A stretch of 64,000 bases of DNA from Burkholderiales bacterium (GCA_020848435.1 JADLAC010000019.1:1-64000); one strand, 5' to 3'; positions 48,027-58,753 are shown, numbered from the stretch's first letter. Numbers and translations are program-made. The notes: generated from the letters alone by a model not told the origin.

Positions 48027-49009
48027 TGCCGCAGCTGCATCAGTGGCGCCGGGGCGAGCAGCTCGCCGATACTGACGGCGGCGCGCAACAGGTGGGCGTC
48101 CAGCATGAGATCCATGAGCTTGCTGCCGTTCATCACCAACTCCGGTGCGCTACCGCCGATCATCCTCAGGTTTTCTTCCCGCGAGGGAATGTGCAGGCCG
48201 CGCAGGGATTGCAGAAACTGCTCGCCGCTCGTCTGCTGGCGAACGCTCATGCGACGCGCGGCATCCTGCGGATCGCGCTGGAGGTAGTCGAGCGCTTTGA
48301 ACCAGCCGCGCAGCAGGCTTTGCACCGCCTTGGGCCTGTCCTCGAGGACGCTGTCGCGCACCGCGATCAGGTCGACGATCTCTCCGGGCATGCGGGTGCT
48401 GTCGAACAGCGTGGCCGCACCGGAGGCGAGCAACTGCGTGCGGTACGGATCGAAGGTCACGGCGCCGTCGACGCGGCCTTTTTCGAAGGCGGCCGGCTGC
48501 TCGTTCGATTCCAGGTGCACGATCTCCACGTCGGCCGCGCGCATGCCGGAGAGCGACAGGGCGCGGCTCAGGACGTAGGCGCCGAGCGCGCCGCTTTCCA
48601 CGGCCACCCGCCTGCCCTTGAGATCGTGCATCGTCGTCATGCCCTCGCGGCCGACGACCACGTCGGCGCCGTGCGAGATGTCGGCGACGAGGATGATGCG
48701 CGGCTTCAGTCCGTCGATCGCCAGGCCGAACAGCTCGTCCAGGCTGATGACCATGCCGTCGATCGCCTGGTTGCGGAACGCGCGCAATACCTCGGTCGCG
48801 GAAGGGTACTCGACCAGTTGCACGACCTTGGGATCGAGGTGGCCCAGCTCGCGTGCGAGATACAGTGGCTCGGTGCCGATCCAGACGTTGGTGCCGATGC
48901 GTAGCGGCGGCTCAGGCGCTCGCACGCAGCCGGCCATGGCCCACGCGACCAGCGCCAGCGCGAGGCCGAGGCGCCAGGAAGCGCGCGAGCGGTCGGGTCG
49001 GGGCTTCAT
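48023..49009 (-). CDS. ABC-type (NitT/TauT-like) substrate-binding lipoprotein
   Basis: Lipobox AMAGC; RIGTNVWIGTEPLYLARELGHLD...VEYPSATEVLRAFRNQAIDGMVISLDE. Confidence 0.88.
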   Translation of the reverse strand: MKPRPDRSRASWRLGLALALVAWAMAGCVRAPEPPLRIGTNVWIGTEPLYLARELGHLDPKVVQLVEYPSATEVLRAFRNQAIDGMVISLDELFGLAIDGLKPRIILVADISHGADVVVGREGMTTMHDLKGRRVAVESGALGAYVLSRALSLSGMRAADVEIVHLESNEQPAAFEKGRVDGAVTFDPYRTQLLASGAATLFDSTRMPGEIVDLIAVRDSVLEDRPKAVQSLLRGWFKALDYLQRDPQDAARRMSVRQQTSGEQFLQSLRGLHIPSREENLRMIGGSAPELVMNGSKLMDLMLDAHLLRAAVSIGELLAPAPLMQLRQ

Positions 49010-49095
49010 CTGCCGTGCGCAGCGAAATATTCCTCCAGGACGGCGCGGACCTCCGGCTCGTCGTCGACGATCAGGATCGTGGCTGATTCGCTCAT
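49006..49095 (-). pseudogene. Truncated response-regulator receiver N-terminus (29 aa)
   Basis: MSESATILIVDDEPEVRAVLEEYFAAHGR*; the stop overlaps the start of the SBP gene (ATGA). Confidence 0.65.
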
Positions 49096-49492
49096 CGGCT
49101 CACCTTTGCGCTGATGGTCTAGCGAGCTTCCCCGCGAGCACCGATGCTTTAGCCCGAGTCGCTCGGCTTCGGGCAAGGGTCGGATGGGGGCCGTATTGCA
49201 AACGCGCTATAGATGCGTCGCGTTTTCACTGCCGGGACATCATACAACCCCTGTCGAGCGGCGCAATCCACGGCAACCATTGAAACAAATGAAACAAGAG
49301 CGTACCGCAGCAGACATCGGCGCGAAGCAAACGGGCGCTACAGTGCCCGGGCGCCGCGCTTGGAGTGGTTCACCCAGAGGCCGCCGGCGCGCGCGCAAGT
49401 CGACGTTGGCACTGCGCGACGGGTTATTCCATGAAAGACGAGCGCTCATTCACACCCCGGCCCGGTGGGATGCCCGGGCAGCTCAAATCCAT

Positions 49493-49954
49493 ATGACTCC
49501 GGAAGACGTACGTATCGTCCAGCGCAGTTGGGTCAAGGTGCTATGCGTGAGAGACGAGGCGGCGCGCGGCTTTTACACCAAGCTGTTCGAGATCGATCCC
49601 TCGACCAGGCAGTTGTTCCGGGGCGGCATGCACGCGCAGGGCGAGAAGCTGATGCAGGTCATGGATGCCGCGGTAAATGGGTTGGGGCGCGTCGAGCACA
49701 TCGTTCCGGCGGTGCGCGCACTCGGCCGGCGCCATGCCGGCTATGGCGTCAAGCGCGATCACTACGGTGCGGTGGGCAGCGCATTGCTGTGGACTCTGGG
49801 TGAAGTCCTCGGCAAGGAATTCACGCCGCAGGTGAAGTCAGCTTGGGCCACGGTCTACGCCATGCTCGCCGCCGCCATGCAAGAGGGGGCAGACTCGGCG
49901 CAGACGCCCGGCTCGGCCCAGTCCGCAGCGGGGCCGGGCGCCTCGACACGATGA
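49493..49954 (+). CDS. Single-domain bacterial globin
   Basis: MTPEDVRIVQRSWVKVLCVRDEAARGFYTKLFEIDPSTRQLFRGGM...LGRRHAGYGVKRDHYGAVGSALLWTLGEVLG. Confidence 0.88.
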   Translation: MTPEDVRIVQRSWVKVLCVRDEAARGFYTKLFEIDPSTRQLFRGGMHAQGEKLMQVMDAAVNGLGRVEHIVPAVRALGRRHAGYGVKRDHYGAVGSALLWTLGEVLGKEFTPQVKSAWATVYAMLAAAMQEGADSAQTPGSAQSAAGPGASTR

Positions 49955-49969
49955 TACGGAGGCATGCAA

Positions 49970-50248
49970 TGGGTACATCCTGGTCGAACAAAGCGCATGC
50001 CATCGGCTCGATCGTCGTCGTGGCGTTGGCCGCCGGGCTCGCCGCGGGAGCAGCGCGTGCGGGCACGATCGGCGTAAGCGCCAGCAAGCTCGTCATCGGC
50101 GCGGAAGCCTCGGACAGCGACGTCCATACCGGAGCCGGCGAGCGTGTTGCTGTTGATCGCCGGACTGGGTGTGACCGCGTTGCGTGCGATGCGCCGCGGA
50201 CGCGCACGCGAGGGCACCGCAATGCGCTTGAGCGCGCCGCCTTCGTGA
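49970..50248 (+). pseudogene. Frameshifted mini PEP-CTERM protein
   Basis: Frame 1: MGTSWSNKAHAIGSIVVVALAAGLAAGAARAGTIGVSASKLVIGAEASDSD; shifted frame from 50126: IPEPASVLLLIAGLGVTALRAMRRGRAREGTAMRLSAPPS*. Confidence 0.6.
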
Positions 50249-50249
50249 C

Positions 50250-51800
50250 CTATCGGCTCGCCAGCAGAATCTCCTGCTTCACGTCGTTGATGTCGCGGGC
50301 GCGGCGCGCCGGGGCCACATTGCAGTTGCCGTGGCGCGGGCAGCGCGAGCTGCGCGGGCAGATTATCCGAGCGCTCTGGCTCAAAGCCTCGTCGACCCAG
50401 GCGATGCTCAGGATGTTCGCTACCTCACGGATCGCCTGCGTGGCCGTGCGGCCGATCTTTGCCTGGCCGCCTTTGCGCAGGCAGTCCTCGCCGATGGCGT
50501 CGGCGATCCCGGCTTCGTCCGCATGATTGGCGGCGAGCCCGGGCAGCAGATCGATCCCCACGGACAGCACGTGGGGATTGCCGGCCATGTCGCGCGTGCG
50601 AATCGTGTGACAGCAGTAGAGCTGCCAGCCGTGGTCCTGCTTGATCACGGAGATCTGCGAGCTCGGCTGCGACTGCGTTCCCGCCGCCACTCGGAACACG
50701 CCCCAGTGCGGGCAGGGGTCCGATGCCCGTGTCATGCTGCCCCAGGGGAGCGGGATGCCGTTGCCGCGATAGACGGCGAGAAACTGGCCGCGCGCGTCGG
50801 CATCGAAGAAATGCCAGTGCGGATAGGCCGACACCTTGGTCATGCGGCGCATGACCACCGCGGGCGAGACCTGGAGCTTACGGGCCGTCTCGACGCGATG
50901 GCGTTCCTTCACCATCAGCCGGCGAAACGGCACCTTGGGGCAGAGCAGCGCCCCGGCGAAAAAGCTGCACTCGAAATCGCGCCAGGCGAGCAGCACGTCC
51001 TTGGCACCGATGTTCGCGTGCAGGGGCGAGCCGCTGTCCGGGCTCTCGCCCATCTCACCGCCGGTGGCGTGCGGCGATCTCAGCCCGTCGCCGCCGTGCA
51101 ATACCTTGTGCCCGATATGTGAAGCGAGATCGAACTTCAGCCGTGCGTGATCCGACTGCAACGCCTGGTTGAGGAATACCGTCGCGGGCGGCTCGTAGAA
51201 CGAGCGCATCACGCTGCGGACCTCGCTTTCGCGGTCACGCGCGCGCACCGGCTTGTGGTCGAACCAGCGCACTTCGAGGCCCTCGCGCCGGCCGATGCTC
51301 ATCAAGTCGTCCACCGATAGCGGGAAGGCGCGGCCGCCCACGCGCTCGGCGGCGCGCTCCAGGTCGGGATATTCGTTGCGCGAGATCTCCTGGTGCGAGC
51401 GTATGAGCAGATGGGCGAACTGCCGGCCGGTGGTGCCGGTCTGCGACAACAGCTCGGGAATCGCCGCCTGCAGCAGATCCTTGGAGAACAGGAACGAGGG
51501 TTCGAAGGCGATGCGCGCGGGCGCGCCGTCGGTACGCGGCCGCCGCGCGGGCACGAACTCCTCGCGCTCGTCGACGAACCAGCGCGCCTCGCGCTGGAAG
51601 ACGCCGGCGATCAATTCCAGCAGCGTCTCGGAGGGACTGCGCCGCCCGCTCTCGATCATGCTGAGATAGGACACCGAGGGCGCGCCCTGGGGGTCGATCT
51701 GCGCGCAGCGCGCCGAAAGGTCTTCGAGCGTGATGCGATGCTCGTGGCGTAGGCCGCGCAGCTTGGCGCCCAGGAAATGGCTGCCGCGCGATCGTTCCAT
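50250..51800 (-). CDS. XRE-family regulator with ImmA/IrrE-like and ScfR/RamB-type C-terminal domains
   Basis: HTH: LRGLRHEHRITLEDLSARCAQID...SYLSMIESGRRSPSETLLELIAGVF; FDLASHIGHKVLHGGDGL; divergent from malate synthase. Confidence 0.85.
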   Translation of the reverse strand: MERSRGSHFLGAKLRGLRHEHRITLEDLSARCAQIDPQGAPSVSYLSMIESGRRSPSETLLELIAGVFQREARWFVDEREEFVPARRPRTDGAPARIAFEPSFLFSKDLLQAAIPELLSQTGTTGRQFAHLLIRSHQEISRNEYPDLERAAERVGGRAFPLSVDDLMSIGRREGLEVRWFDHKPVRARDRESEVRSVMRSFYEPPATVFLNQALQSDHARLKFDLASHIGHKVLHGGDGLRSPHATGGEMGESPDSGSPLHANIGAKDVLLAWRDFECSFFAGALLCPKVPFRRLMVKERHRVETARKLQVSPAVVMRRMTKVSAYPHWHFFDADARGQFLAVYRGNGIPLPWGSMTRASDPCPHWGVFRVAAGTQSQPSSQISVIKQDHGWQLYCCHTIRTRDMAGNPHVLSVGIDLLPGLAANHADEAGIADAIGEDCLRKGGQAKIGRTATQAIREVANILSIAWVDEALSQSARIICPRSSRCPRHGNCNVAPARRARDINDVKQEILLASR

Positions 51801-52017
51801 GGTCGCTCCGTTGTGAAACAGATGTTGTGAACAGGCCGGAAGCAGTCGCTGTTAAGTTGACAGTGTCAAATTCTATCCATTGGATTTCACACCAATGGTC
51901 GATTATGGTCGTTCGTCGCACAAGCCACAACCCCGGGACCTGAGTGCGCGTGCGGCCGGGAGCGAATCCCGCAGCGCACGCGCCCTTGTACTTCGCCGTT
52001 TCGAGAGCGTAAATACC

Positions 52018-53625
52018 ATGGATCAAAGCGCGACCCCGTTGCCGCCCGGCGTGGACATCCTCGGCAGGATGGACACGGCCTACGCCGCGGTTCTCACCCC
52101 AGCGGCACTGGCATTCGTCGCCGCCCTGGCGCGGCGCTTCGAGAGCCGGCGCCGGGAACTGATGGCCGTGCGCGAACGGCGCCAGCGCGAGCTCGACGCC
52201 GGCCGGCGGCCCGACTTCCTGCCGCACACCGAGCATATCCGCCGCGCCGGGTGGAAGGTGGCGCCCTGCCCGCAGGACTTGCAGGATCGCCGCGTCGAGA
52301 TCACCGGACCGACCGAGCGCAAGATGGTGATCAACGCGCTCAACTCGGGCGCTAACGTGTTCATGGCGGACTTCGAGGATTCCAACGCGCCAACGTGGGA
52401 CAACCTGATCCAGGGCCAGATCAACCTGCGCGCTGCGATCGACGGCAGCATCGCGTTCATGAGCCCCGAAGGCAAGGCGTATCGGCTCGGCGAGCGGAGC
52501 GCCACGCTGATAGTAAGGCCGCGCGGCTGGCACCTGCTGGAGAAGCATGTGCGCATCGACGGTGAGCCGCTGGCCGGGGCGCTGCTCGATTTCGGCCTGT
52601 ATTTTTTCCACAATGCAGCCGCGCGCATCGCCAAGGGCAGCGGGGTGTATTTCTATCTGCCCAAGATGGAGAGCCATCTCGAGGCGCGCCTGTGGAACGA
52701 TATCTTCGTCTTCTCGCAGGAGGCGCTAGGCATTCCCGCCGGCACGATCAAGGCCACCGCGCTGATCGAGACGATACTCGCGGCATTCGAGATGGACGAG
52801 ATCCTGTACGAGCTGCGCGAGCACTGCGCCGGCCTCAACATCGGGCGCTGGGACTACGTCTTTAGCTGCATCAAGAAATTCCGCGCGATGGAAGGCTTTT
52901 GTCTCGCCGATCGCGCGCAAGTGACCATGACCGCGCCCTTCCTGCGCGCGTATGCCCTGCTCCTGGTCAAGACTTGCCACAAGCGCGGCACCTTCGCCAT
53001 GGGCGGCATGGCGGCGCAGATTCCGATCAAGGCCGACCCGGCGGCCAACGCGGCGGCGCTCGACAAGGTGCGCGCCGACAAGCTGCGCGAAGCCACCGAC
53101 GGCTGCGACGGGACCTGGGTCGCCCACCCGGGGCTGGTCGAGATCGCCAAGTCCGTATTCGATCAGCATATGCCCACGCCGAACCAGATCCACCGCCAGC
53201 GCGACGATGTTCGCGTCGGCGCGCGCGATCTGCTCGACTTTCGCCCGCAGTCGCCGATCACCGAAGCGGGGCTGCGCAACAACGTCAGCGTCGGCATCCA
53301 GTACCTGGGCGCATGGCTCGCCGGCAACGGCTGCGTGCCGGTGTTCAACCTGATGGAAGACGCGGCGACGGCGGAGATCGCCCGCTCGCAAGTGTGGCAG
53401 TGGATCCGCAGCCCCAAGGGCGTGCTCGACGACGGACGCAAGGTGACGGCGGAGCTGTGCCGGCGGATTCTCGCCGAGGAGCTGGCGCGCGTGCGCGAGC
53501 TGCTCGGCGAGGAGGCCTGGCGCGCCGGGAGATACGAGGAGGGCGCGAAGCTATTCGAGCGCATCACGACCTCCAGCGACTACCCCGAGTTCTTGACGCT
53601 GCCGGCGTACGAGCTGGTCGACTGA
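52018..53625 (+). CDS. aceB: Malate synthase A
   Basis: [70 protein letters not shown]. Confidence 0.95.
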   Translation: MDQSATPLPPGVDILGRMDTAYAAVLTPAALAFVAALARRFESRRRELMAVRERRQRELDAGRRPDFLPHTEHIRRAGWKVAPCPQDLQDRRVEITGPTERKMVINALNSGANVFMADFEDSNAPTWDNLIQGQINLRAAIDGSIAFMSPEGKAYRLGERSATLIVRPRGWHLLEKHVRIDGEPLAGALLDFGLYFFHNAAARIAKGSGVYFYLPKMESHLEARLWNDIFVFSQEALGIPAGTIKATALIETILAAFEMDEILYELREHCAGLNIGRWDYVFSCIKKFRAMEGFCLADRAQVTMTAPFLRAYALLLVKTCHKRGTFAMGGMAAQIPIKADPAANAAALDKVRADKLREATDGCDGTWVAHPGLVEIAKSVFDQHMPTPNQIHRQRDDVRVGARDLLDFRPQSPITEAGLRNNVSVGIQYLGAWLAGNGCVPVFNLMEDAATAEIARSQVWQWIRSPKGVLDDGRKVTAELCRRILAEELARVRELLGEEAWRAGRYEEGAKLFERITTSSDYPEFLTLPAYELVD

Positions 53626-53809
53626 CGACGGCCGAAGGGCGGCCGGCGCGCCCCTCGCCCCGATGCCGGCGCCGCGATGGTGCTCTGCCAACCTTCGAGG
53701 CGGGAGCCTGACGCGCACCTTTGCCCGCGATGCATTTGCGCCCGGATCGAGATCATCTCGTGACGGCCACGGTCGGCACTGCGCAAGGCAAGACCCGGCA
53801 AACAGGCGC

Positions 53810-55459
53810 CTAGGGGCCTGTCGAGGGTTCACTCGCCGATGAAGCCATGGCGGCTTTCGGCCCGCGCCCGCGTTCGTTGTTTGCCTGCCGCAGCCCTTCG
53901 AGCGACCAAGTATTCTTGGGGAAGCGTTTCAGGTCCTCCTTGAAGGCTTGCTCGGCTTGCGCGTAGCGCCCCGCCCGCACGAGGGCGCGGCCGAGCTCCT
54001 GGCGTACCGGCACGCTCCACTCCGGCGGCTCGCCGTAAGTGAGGTCGTCCTCGAGTTGCGCGGCCTTGCGAAGATGGCCCACTGCCGTGGGTAAGTCGCC
54101 CTTGGCCTGCGCGATGTGTCCGGCGAGCACCTCGGCGGCGATGCTCAGTATTTGTCCCGACGTATTGAATTCCAGACGCTGCGCGGCTGCCGTCGCGTCG
54201 TCGCGCGCCGCGCGCACGCGCGCGAGGTCGGCTTCGGCGGCTGCGATCGCGCTTCTTGCAGCCTGGGCACGGCCGTGGGCGTAGTGCCACATCGCGCGCG
54301 CGTGCTTGAGATCGGCGTCCGGCGCCTTGGACTGGAGGATGTCGTTCCAGCGTTCGAAGCGCACTTTCATCTGCAAGTGCCGAGTCAGATGATGCTGAGT
54401 GAAAGTCATACCGGGAGCGCGCAGCATCTGCGGCGCCACCAGCGTGGCAATCTTCTCCGCGGCCGAGATCGCCTGCCGGTCGCGGCCGATCATGCTCGCG
54501 GCGAAGGCGAGGAAGTCATAGTTGTGCGGATAGTAGCCGGCGACGTAGATGCCGGCGGCGGGGTTCTGGTCCCGGATATAGCTTTCGTCGGCGTGAATCG
54601 CGTGCTCGTTCGCCTTGATGGCATCCGCATAGCGCCCGACCCGCACGTAGATGTGCCCGGGCATGTGGACGATGTGACCGGCGCCGGGCATCAGTCCCGC
54701 CAGGCGTTCGGCCGGCGCCACGGCGCGCTCGGGCTGGACGGCTTCCACGGCATGGATGTAGAAATGGTTGGCGCCGGGATGGTCGGGATTCGCCTTCATG
54801 ACGCGCTCGAGCTGCGCGAGCAGCTCGACCGTGTCCGCGCGCGGCTTGCCCTCGCGCGTCCAGTAGTTCCACGGAGAAAGATCCATCAGCGCTTCGGCGT
54901 AGAGCGTGCGCGCCTCGAGATCCCGCGGATAACGGCGCACCACGTCGCGCAGCGCGTTGGCGTACGCGCGATCGAGCGCGGTGCGATCTTCAGGCGCAAT
55001 CTCGGCGTAACGCTCGGCGAGCGCCCGAACGAGCGCCTGCTCCGTGGCGCTCGCGTGGACCGAGAGCGCAACCGCCGTGCGAATCGCCGCGTACGCGGCA
55101 CGACCCGCCTCGGCAGCCATCGGCGCATTGATGTTCGGGCCGAGCGCGAGCGCGATTCCCCACGGGCACATGGCGCACTTCGGGTCCAGCCGGGCGGCTT
55201 CTTCGAATGCGCGGATCGCCTCCTGGTGGTTGAAGGCGTAGTACAGCCGCAGGCCCTGGTCGAAGTAGTGCTGCGCCTGCGGCGTCCGGGTGGTGATCGG
55301 GTAGTGATGCTTGCCGAGATTCTGGTAGAGCGGTACAGCCGCCTTGGACGCTGCGCTCGCGCCGTGTGAGGCACCGGAATGAGGTTGCGCAACGATGGGC
55401 CAGGCGAGCGCGAACGCAGCGCCGAGCGCGGCGGCGTGAGTAACAGCGGATCGAATCAT
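53810..55459 (-). CDS. Tetratricopeptide-repeat periplasmic protein
   Basis: YFDQGLRLYYAFNHQEAIRAFEEAARLDPKCAMCPWGIALALGPNINAPM...MPGHIYVRVGRYADAIKANEHAI. Confidence 0.88.
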   Translation of the reverse strand: MIRSAVTHAAALGAAFALAWPIVAQPHSGASHGASAASKAAVPLYQNLGKHHYPITTRTPQAQHYFDQGLRLYYAFNHQEAIRAFEEAARLDPKCAMCPWGIALALGPNINAPMAAEAGRAAYAAIRTAVALSVHASATEQALVRALAERYAEIAPEDRTALDRAYANALRDVVRRYPRDLEARTLYAEALMDLSPWNYWTREGKPRADTVELLAQLERVMKANPDHPGANHFYIHAVEAVQPERAVAPAERLAGLMPGAGHIVHMPGHIYVRVGRYADAIKANEHAIHADESYIRDQNPAAGIYVAGYYPHNYDFLAFAASMIGRDRQAISAAEKIATLVAPQMLRAPGMTFTQHHLTRHLQMKVRFERWNDILQSKAPDADLKHARAMWHYAHGRAQAARSAIAAAEADLARVRAARDDATAAAQRLEFNTSGQILSIAAEVLAGHIAQAKGDLPTAVGHLRKAAQLEDDLTYGEPPEWSVPVRQELGRALVRAGRYAQAEQAFKEDLKRFPKNTWSLEGLRQANNERGRGPKAAMASSASEPSTGP

Positions 55460-55709
55460 GGTGGTTTCCTCGTTGGTGAAAATCGAACGGTGAACGGGTA
55501 ACGATGGCATTGTTTGCGCCCGATTTGGACGTTTCGAAGGCTAGCCCCGCTTGGTATTCGCCGCATTGCGGGCCGCTGCCGATTTGTATCGGTCTTGTTT
55601 CCGGCGTATTGCGATCGGCTGCACTCGGCGTGCGGGGTCACCGCGATCGGTAATCGGTTCGGCTGCGGATCGCTTACTATTCGCCTGCCGACCCACGGAG
55701 GAGATCGCC

Positions 55710-56450
55710 ATGCCGTTCTACCAAAGAGGCAGTGCCCGCATTCGCTACGAGCAAGCCGGCTCCGGCTTTCCGCTGTTCATCATCTACGGCGGCGGCCTGA
55801 ACTCGAAAGTGACTTATGCGAATGGCCCTTTCGACGCCTTCGCGGAGTTCAAGGATGAGTACCGCTGCATCGCGATGGACCTGCGCAATGCAGAGGGCGG
55901 CGAATCCACCGGAGCGCTCGATCTCGATCAGCCCTGGAACATGCACACCGACGACCAGCTTGGCCTGCTCGATCACTTACAGGTCGACAAGTTTCTCGTC
56001 ATGGGTTTTTGCATCGGCAACCCGCTCATATGGAACCTCATGAAACGCGCGCCGGGCCGGATCGTGGCATCGGTGCATGCGCAGCCCAGTGGCGTCGATC
56101 CGAACCTGCCCGGGCACTTCCTGAAGAACAACCTGGCGAATTGGGCACCGAAGCTCATCGCGCGGCGGCCGGATCTCGACATGGAGACGGTGGAGCGTTT
56201 TCTTACCAGGATGTACGGCGATGTCGACTTCGTGCTGACCGTGCCGCGCGATTTCGTGCGCGCCTGTCAGACGCCCGTGCTCGTGCTCCCGGACAACACG
56301 CCGCCGCATCCTTATGTCACGGCGATGGAGATGGCGCGGCTCGCGCCTCGCGCGGAGGTGAGTCTGTTCCCGTGGAAAGACACCAAGGAGAATACGGCGT
56401 TCGCGGTGAGGCACATCCGGACTTTCCTGCGCGCGTATCGGCCAAGCTAG
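55710..56450 (+). CDS. Alpha/beta hydrolase with a Cys nucleophile-elbow motif
   Basis: FPLFIIYGGGLNSKVT; KFLVMGFCIGNPLIWNLMKRAP (GxCxG in place of GxSxG). Confidence 0.85.
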   Translation: MPFYQRGSARIRYEQAGSGFPLFIIYGGGLNSKVTYANGPFDAFAEFKDEYRCIAMDLRNAEGGESTGALDLDQPWNMHTDDQLGLLDHLQVDKFLVMGFCIGNPLIWNLMKRAPGRIVASVHAQPSGVDPNLPGHFLKNNLANWAPKLIARRPDLDMETVERFLTRMYGDVDFVLTVPRDFVRACQTPVLVLPDNTPPHPYVTAMEMARLAPRAEVSLFPWKDTKENTAFAVRHIRTFLRAYRPS

Positions 56451-56550
56451 TGCATCTTCCGGGTCGGCGTTTTCCGCGGCAATCGCCAAGACGCCGCGAT
56501 CCCCGATCGCCAATCGCGCCGTGCTACGATCCAATTTTTCGGATGTCCGC

Positions 56551-57528
56551 ATGAAATTCTCCATAGCGACCGGCTGCGTCGCGGCGCTAGCGGCAAGCGC
56601 CGTTGCCGTGGCGCAGGACAAGGCCGCCGCTGCCTATCCCGTCAAGCCCATTCGCGTCATCGTGCCCTTCGCACCCGGCGGGGGGCTCGATATCACCGCG
56701 CGCCTCATCGGCCAAAAGCTTACGGACAAATGGGGGCAGAGCATCGTCGTCGACACGCGTCCCGGCGCGGCGACCATCGTCGGCACCGAGATCGCGTCGA
56801 AGGCTGTTCCCGATGGCTACACGATCCTGCTGATCACCACCACCTTCGCGATCAACCCCAGCCTCTATCCGAAGCTGCCATACGATCCCTGGCGGGATTT
56901 CACCCCCGTCACCCAGCTCAATTCACAACCGAACATCCTCGTCGTCAACGCAGCGGCACCTGTCGCGACGGTAAGCGAGCTGATCGCGCTCGCCAAGTCC
57001 AAGCGAGGCGAGCTGACGTTCGCAACGCCAGGCGCGGGATCCGCGCCGCACTTGTCCGCGGAGCTTTTCAAGCGCACGGCCGGTATCGACATCACCCATG
57101 TACCGTACAAAGGCATCCCCCCGGCCATCACGGATGTCATCGGCGGTCGCGTGACGATGCTCTTCACCACCACCATTTCGGCGGCGCCGCACATCAAGGG
57201 CGGCAAGGTGAAAGCACTAGCGCTTACCAGCGGGAGACGCCTCGATACGATGCCCGACGTGCCGACCATAGGCGAGACGCTCAAAGGCTATCAGGCCGAG
57301 GCGTTTCAGGGGATGATGGCGCCCGCCGGCGTGCCGCGCGCCATCGTCGATAAGCTCGCACAGGAAGTTGCCGCGATCTCGCGCCAGCCGGAGATCGTCA
57401 GAGCGTTCGTGGCCTCGGGAGCGGTCGCTGTCGGCAGCACGCCGGCGCAGTTCGCGGCGTTCCTCAAGACCGAAATGGCGAAGTGGGGCAAGGTGATCAA
57501 GGACGCCGGCATCAGGCTCGAGCAGTGA
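56551..57528 (+). CDS. Bug/TctC family substrate-binding protein
   Basis: YPVKPIRVIVPFAPGGGLDITARLI; VDTRPGAATIVGTE; HVPYKGIPPAITD. Confidence 0.93.
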   Translation: MKFSIATGCVAALAASAVAVAQDKAAAAYPVKPIRVIVPFAPGGGLDITARLIGQKLTDKWGQSIVVDTRPGAATIVGTEIASKAVPDGYTILLITTTFAINPSLYPKLPYDPWRDFTPVTQLNSQPNILVVNAAAPVATVSELIALAKSKRGELTFATPGAGSAPHLSAELFKRTAGIDITHVPYKGIPPAITDVIGGRVTMLFTTTISAAPHIKGGKVKALALTSGRRLDTMPDVPTIGETLKGYQAEAFQGMMAPAGVPRAIVDKLAQEVAAISRQPEIVRAFVASGAVAVGSTPAQFAAFLKTEMAKWGKVIKDAGIRLEQ

Positions 57529-57602
57529 GGCGTGATCGAAAACTCGAAAGGCTTCCGCTAGCGGCTCGGCACGATCCTACAGCGTAAGGCTCGCACGGCG
57601 CG

Positions 57603-58739
57603 ATGCTGACACTCTACGTTCTCACGTTGACCGCATTGAGCGGCACGGCGGTTCGTGCCGGTAACATGACCCTCGTGCTGTACGCGCTCAAGTTGGGCTC
57701 GCCGGCCTACGTCATCGGTCTGCTCGGCGCCATGTTTGCCGTCTTGCCGATGCTGTTCTCCATGCCGGCCGGCAAGCTCGTCGATCGCTACGGCTCGCGC
57801 GCGCTGCTGCTGGTTTGCATCGTAGGCAGCGGCGTAGGGCTGCTCGTGCCCTGGGCGTTCCCCGGCATCGCCGCGATGTTCATCGCCTCGGCTTTGATCG
57901 GACTCTCGCTCGCCGTGGTGGTGCCGCTGCAAAACCTCATGGGTCTCATCAGCACGCCGGAAACCCGTGCGCGAAATTTCGCCAACTTCAGCCTCGGGAT
58001 GGGGGTAGCGAACCTGCTCGGTCCGCTGCTCGGCGGTTTCCTGGTCGATCTCGCGGGTCCCGCAAGCTCTTGCCTCTATATCAGCTCGATCAACGTGGTC
58101 GTGGTCGCGATGCTGCTCGTTTGGGGACATCGCTTGCCTCGCACTTCAGCCGAGGCGAAAGCCAAGGGCAGCGTGTACGCGATCCTGAAGATCGGCAACG
58201 TGCGCCGGACCATCGCCACCGCCAGCCTGATCAATGTCGGCCGCGATCTCTACCAGTTCTACTTTCCCGTGTACGCGCACAGCGTCGGGCTTTCAGCATC
58301 GCTCATCGGCATCGTGCAGGCCACCAATTCGGTCGCCGAGCTCACGGTGCGCTTGGTTCTCGCGCGCTTGCTGCGAAAGCTCAAGGAGGAACAACTCCTC
58401 GCCTATGCCTTCTTCGCCGGTGCGGTCAGCCTCGTCCTCATGCCTTTCTTCCACAGCGTCTACGTGCTCGTGCTGCTGTCTTTCCTGCTGGGGCTGGGGA
58501 TGGGCTGCGGTCAGCCGATCATCACGATGCTGATGTACAGCTATTCGCCCAAGGGACGCACCGGCGAGGCGCTGGGAATGCGCATGAGCTTCATCCACCT
58601 GACCCGGCTGATCGGTCCGCCGGTATTCGGCGCGATCGCCAGTGCCTTCGGGCTTGCTGCGATGTTCGTCTTGAACGCCGCCGTCATGGCGGGGGGCGGC
58701 ATCCTGAGCCGGCCGAGGGCGCAGCGGCCGCCGTCCTGA
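57603..58739 (+). CDS. MFS transporter
   Basis: Multi-TM pattern; GKLVDRYGSRALLLVCIVGSGVG; SYSPKGRTGEALGMRMSF. Confidence 0.9.
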   Translation: MLTLYVLTLTALSGTAVRAGNMTLVLYALKLGSPAYVIGLLGAMFAVLPMLFSMPAGKLVDRYGSRALLLVCIVGSGVGLLVPWAFPGIAAMFIASALIGLSLAVVVPLQNLMGLISTPETRARNFANFSLGMGVANLLGPLLGGFLVDLAGPASSCLYISSINVVVVAMLLVWGHRLPRTSAEAKAKGSVYAILKIGNVRRTIATASLINVGRDLYQFYFPVYAHSVGLSASLIGIVQATNSVAELTVRLVLARLLRKLKEEQLLAYAFFAGAVSLVLMPFFHSVYVLVLLSFLLGLGMGCGQPIITMLMYSYSPKGRTGEALGMRMSFIHLTRLIGPPVFGAIASAFGLAAMFVLNAAVMAGGGILSRPRAQRPPS

Positions 58740-58753
58740 GCGTTGGCAGCGTT

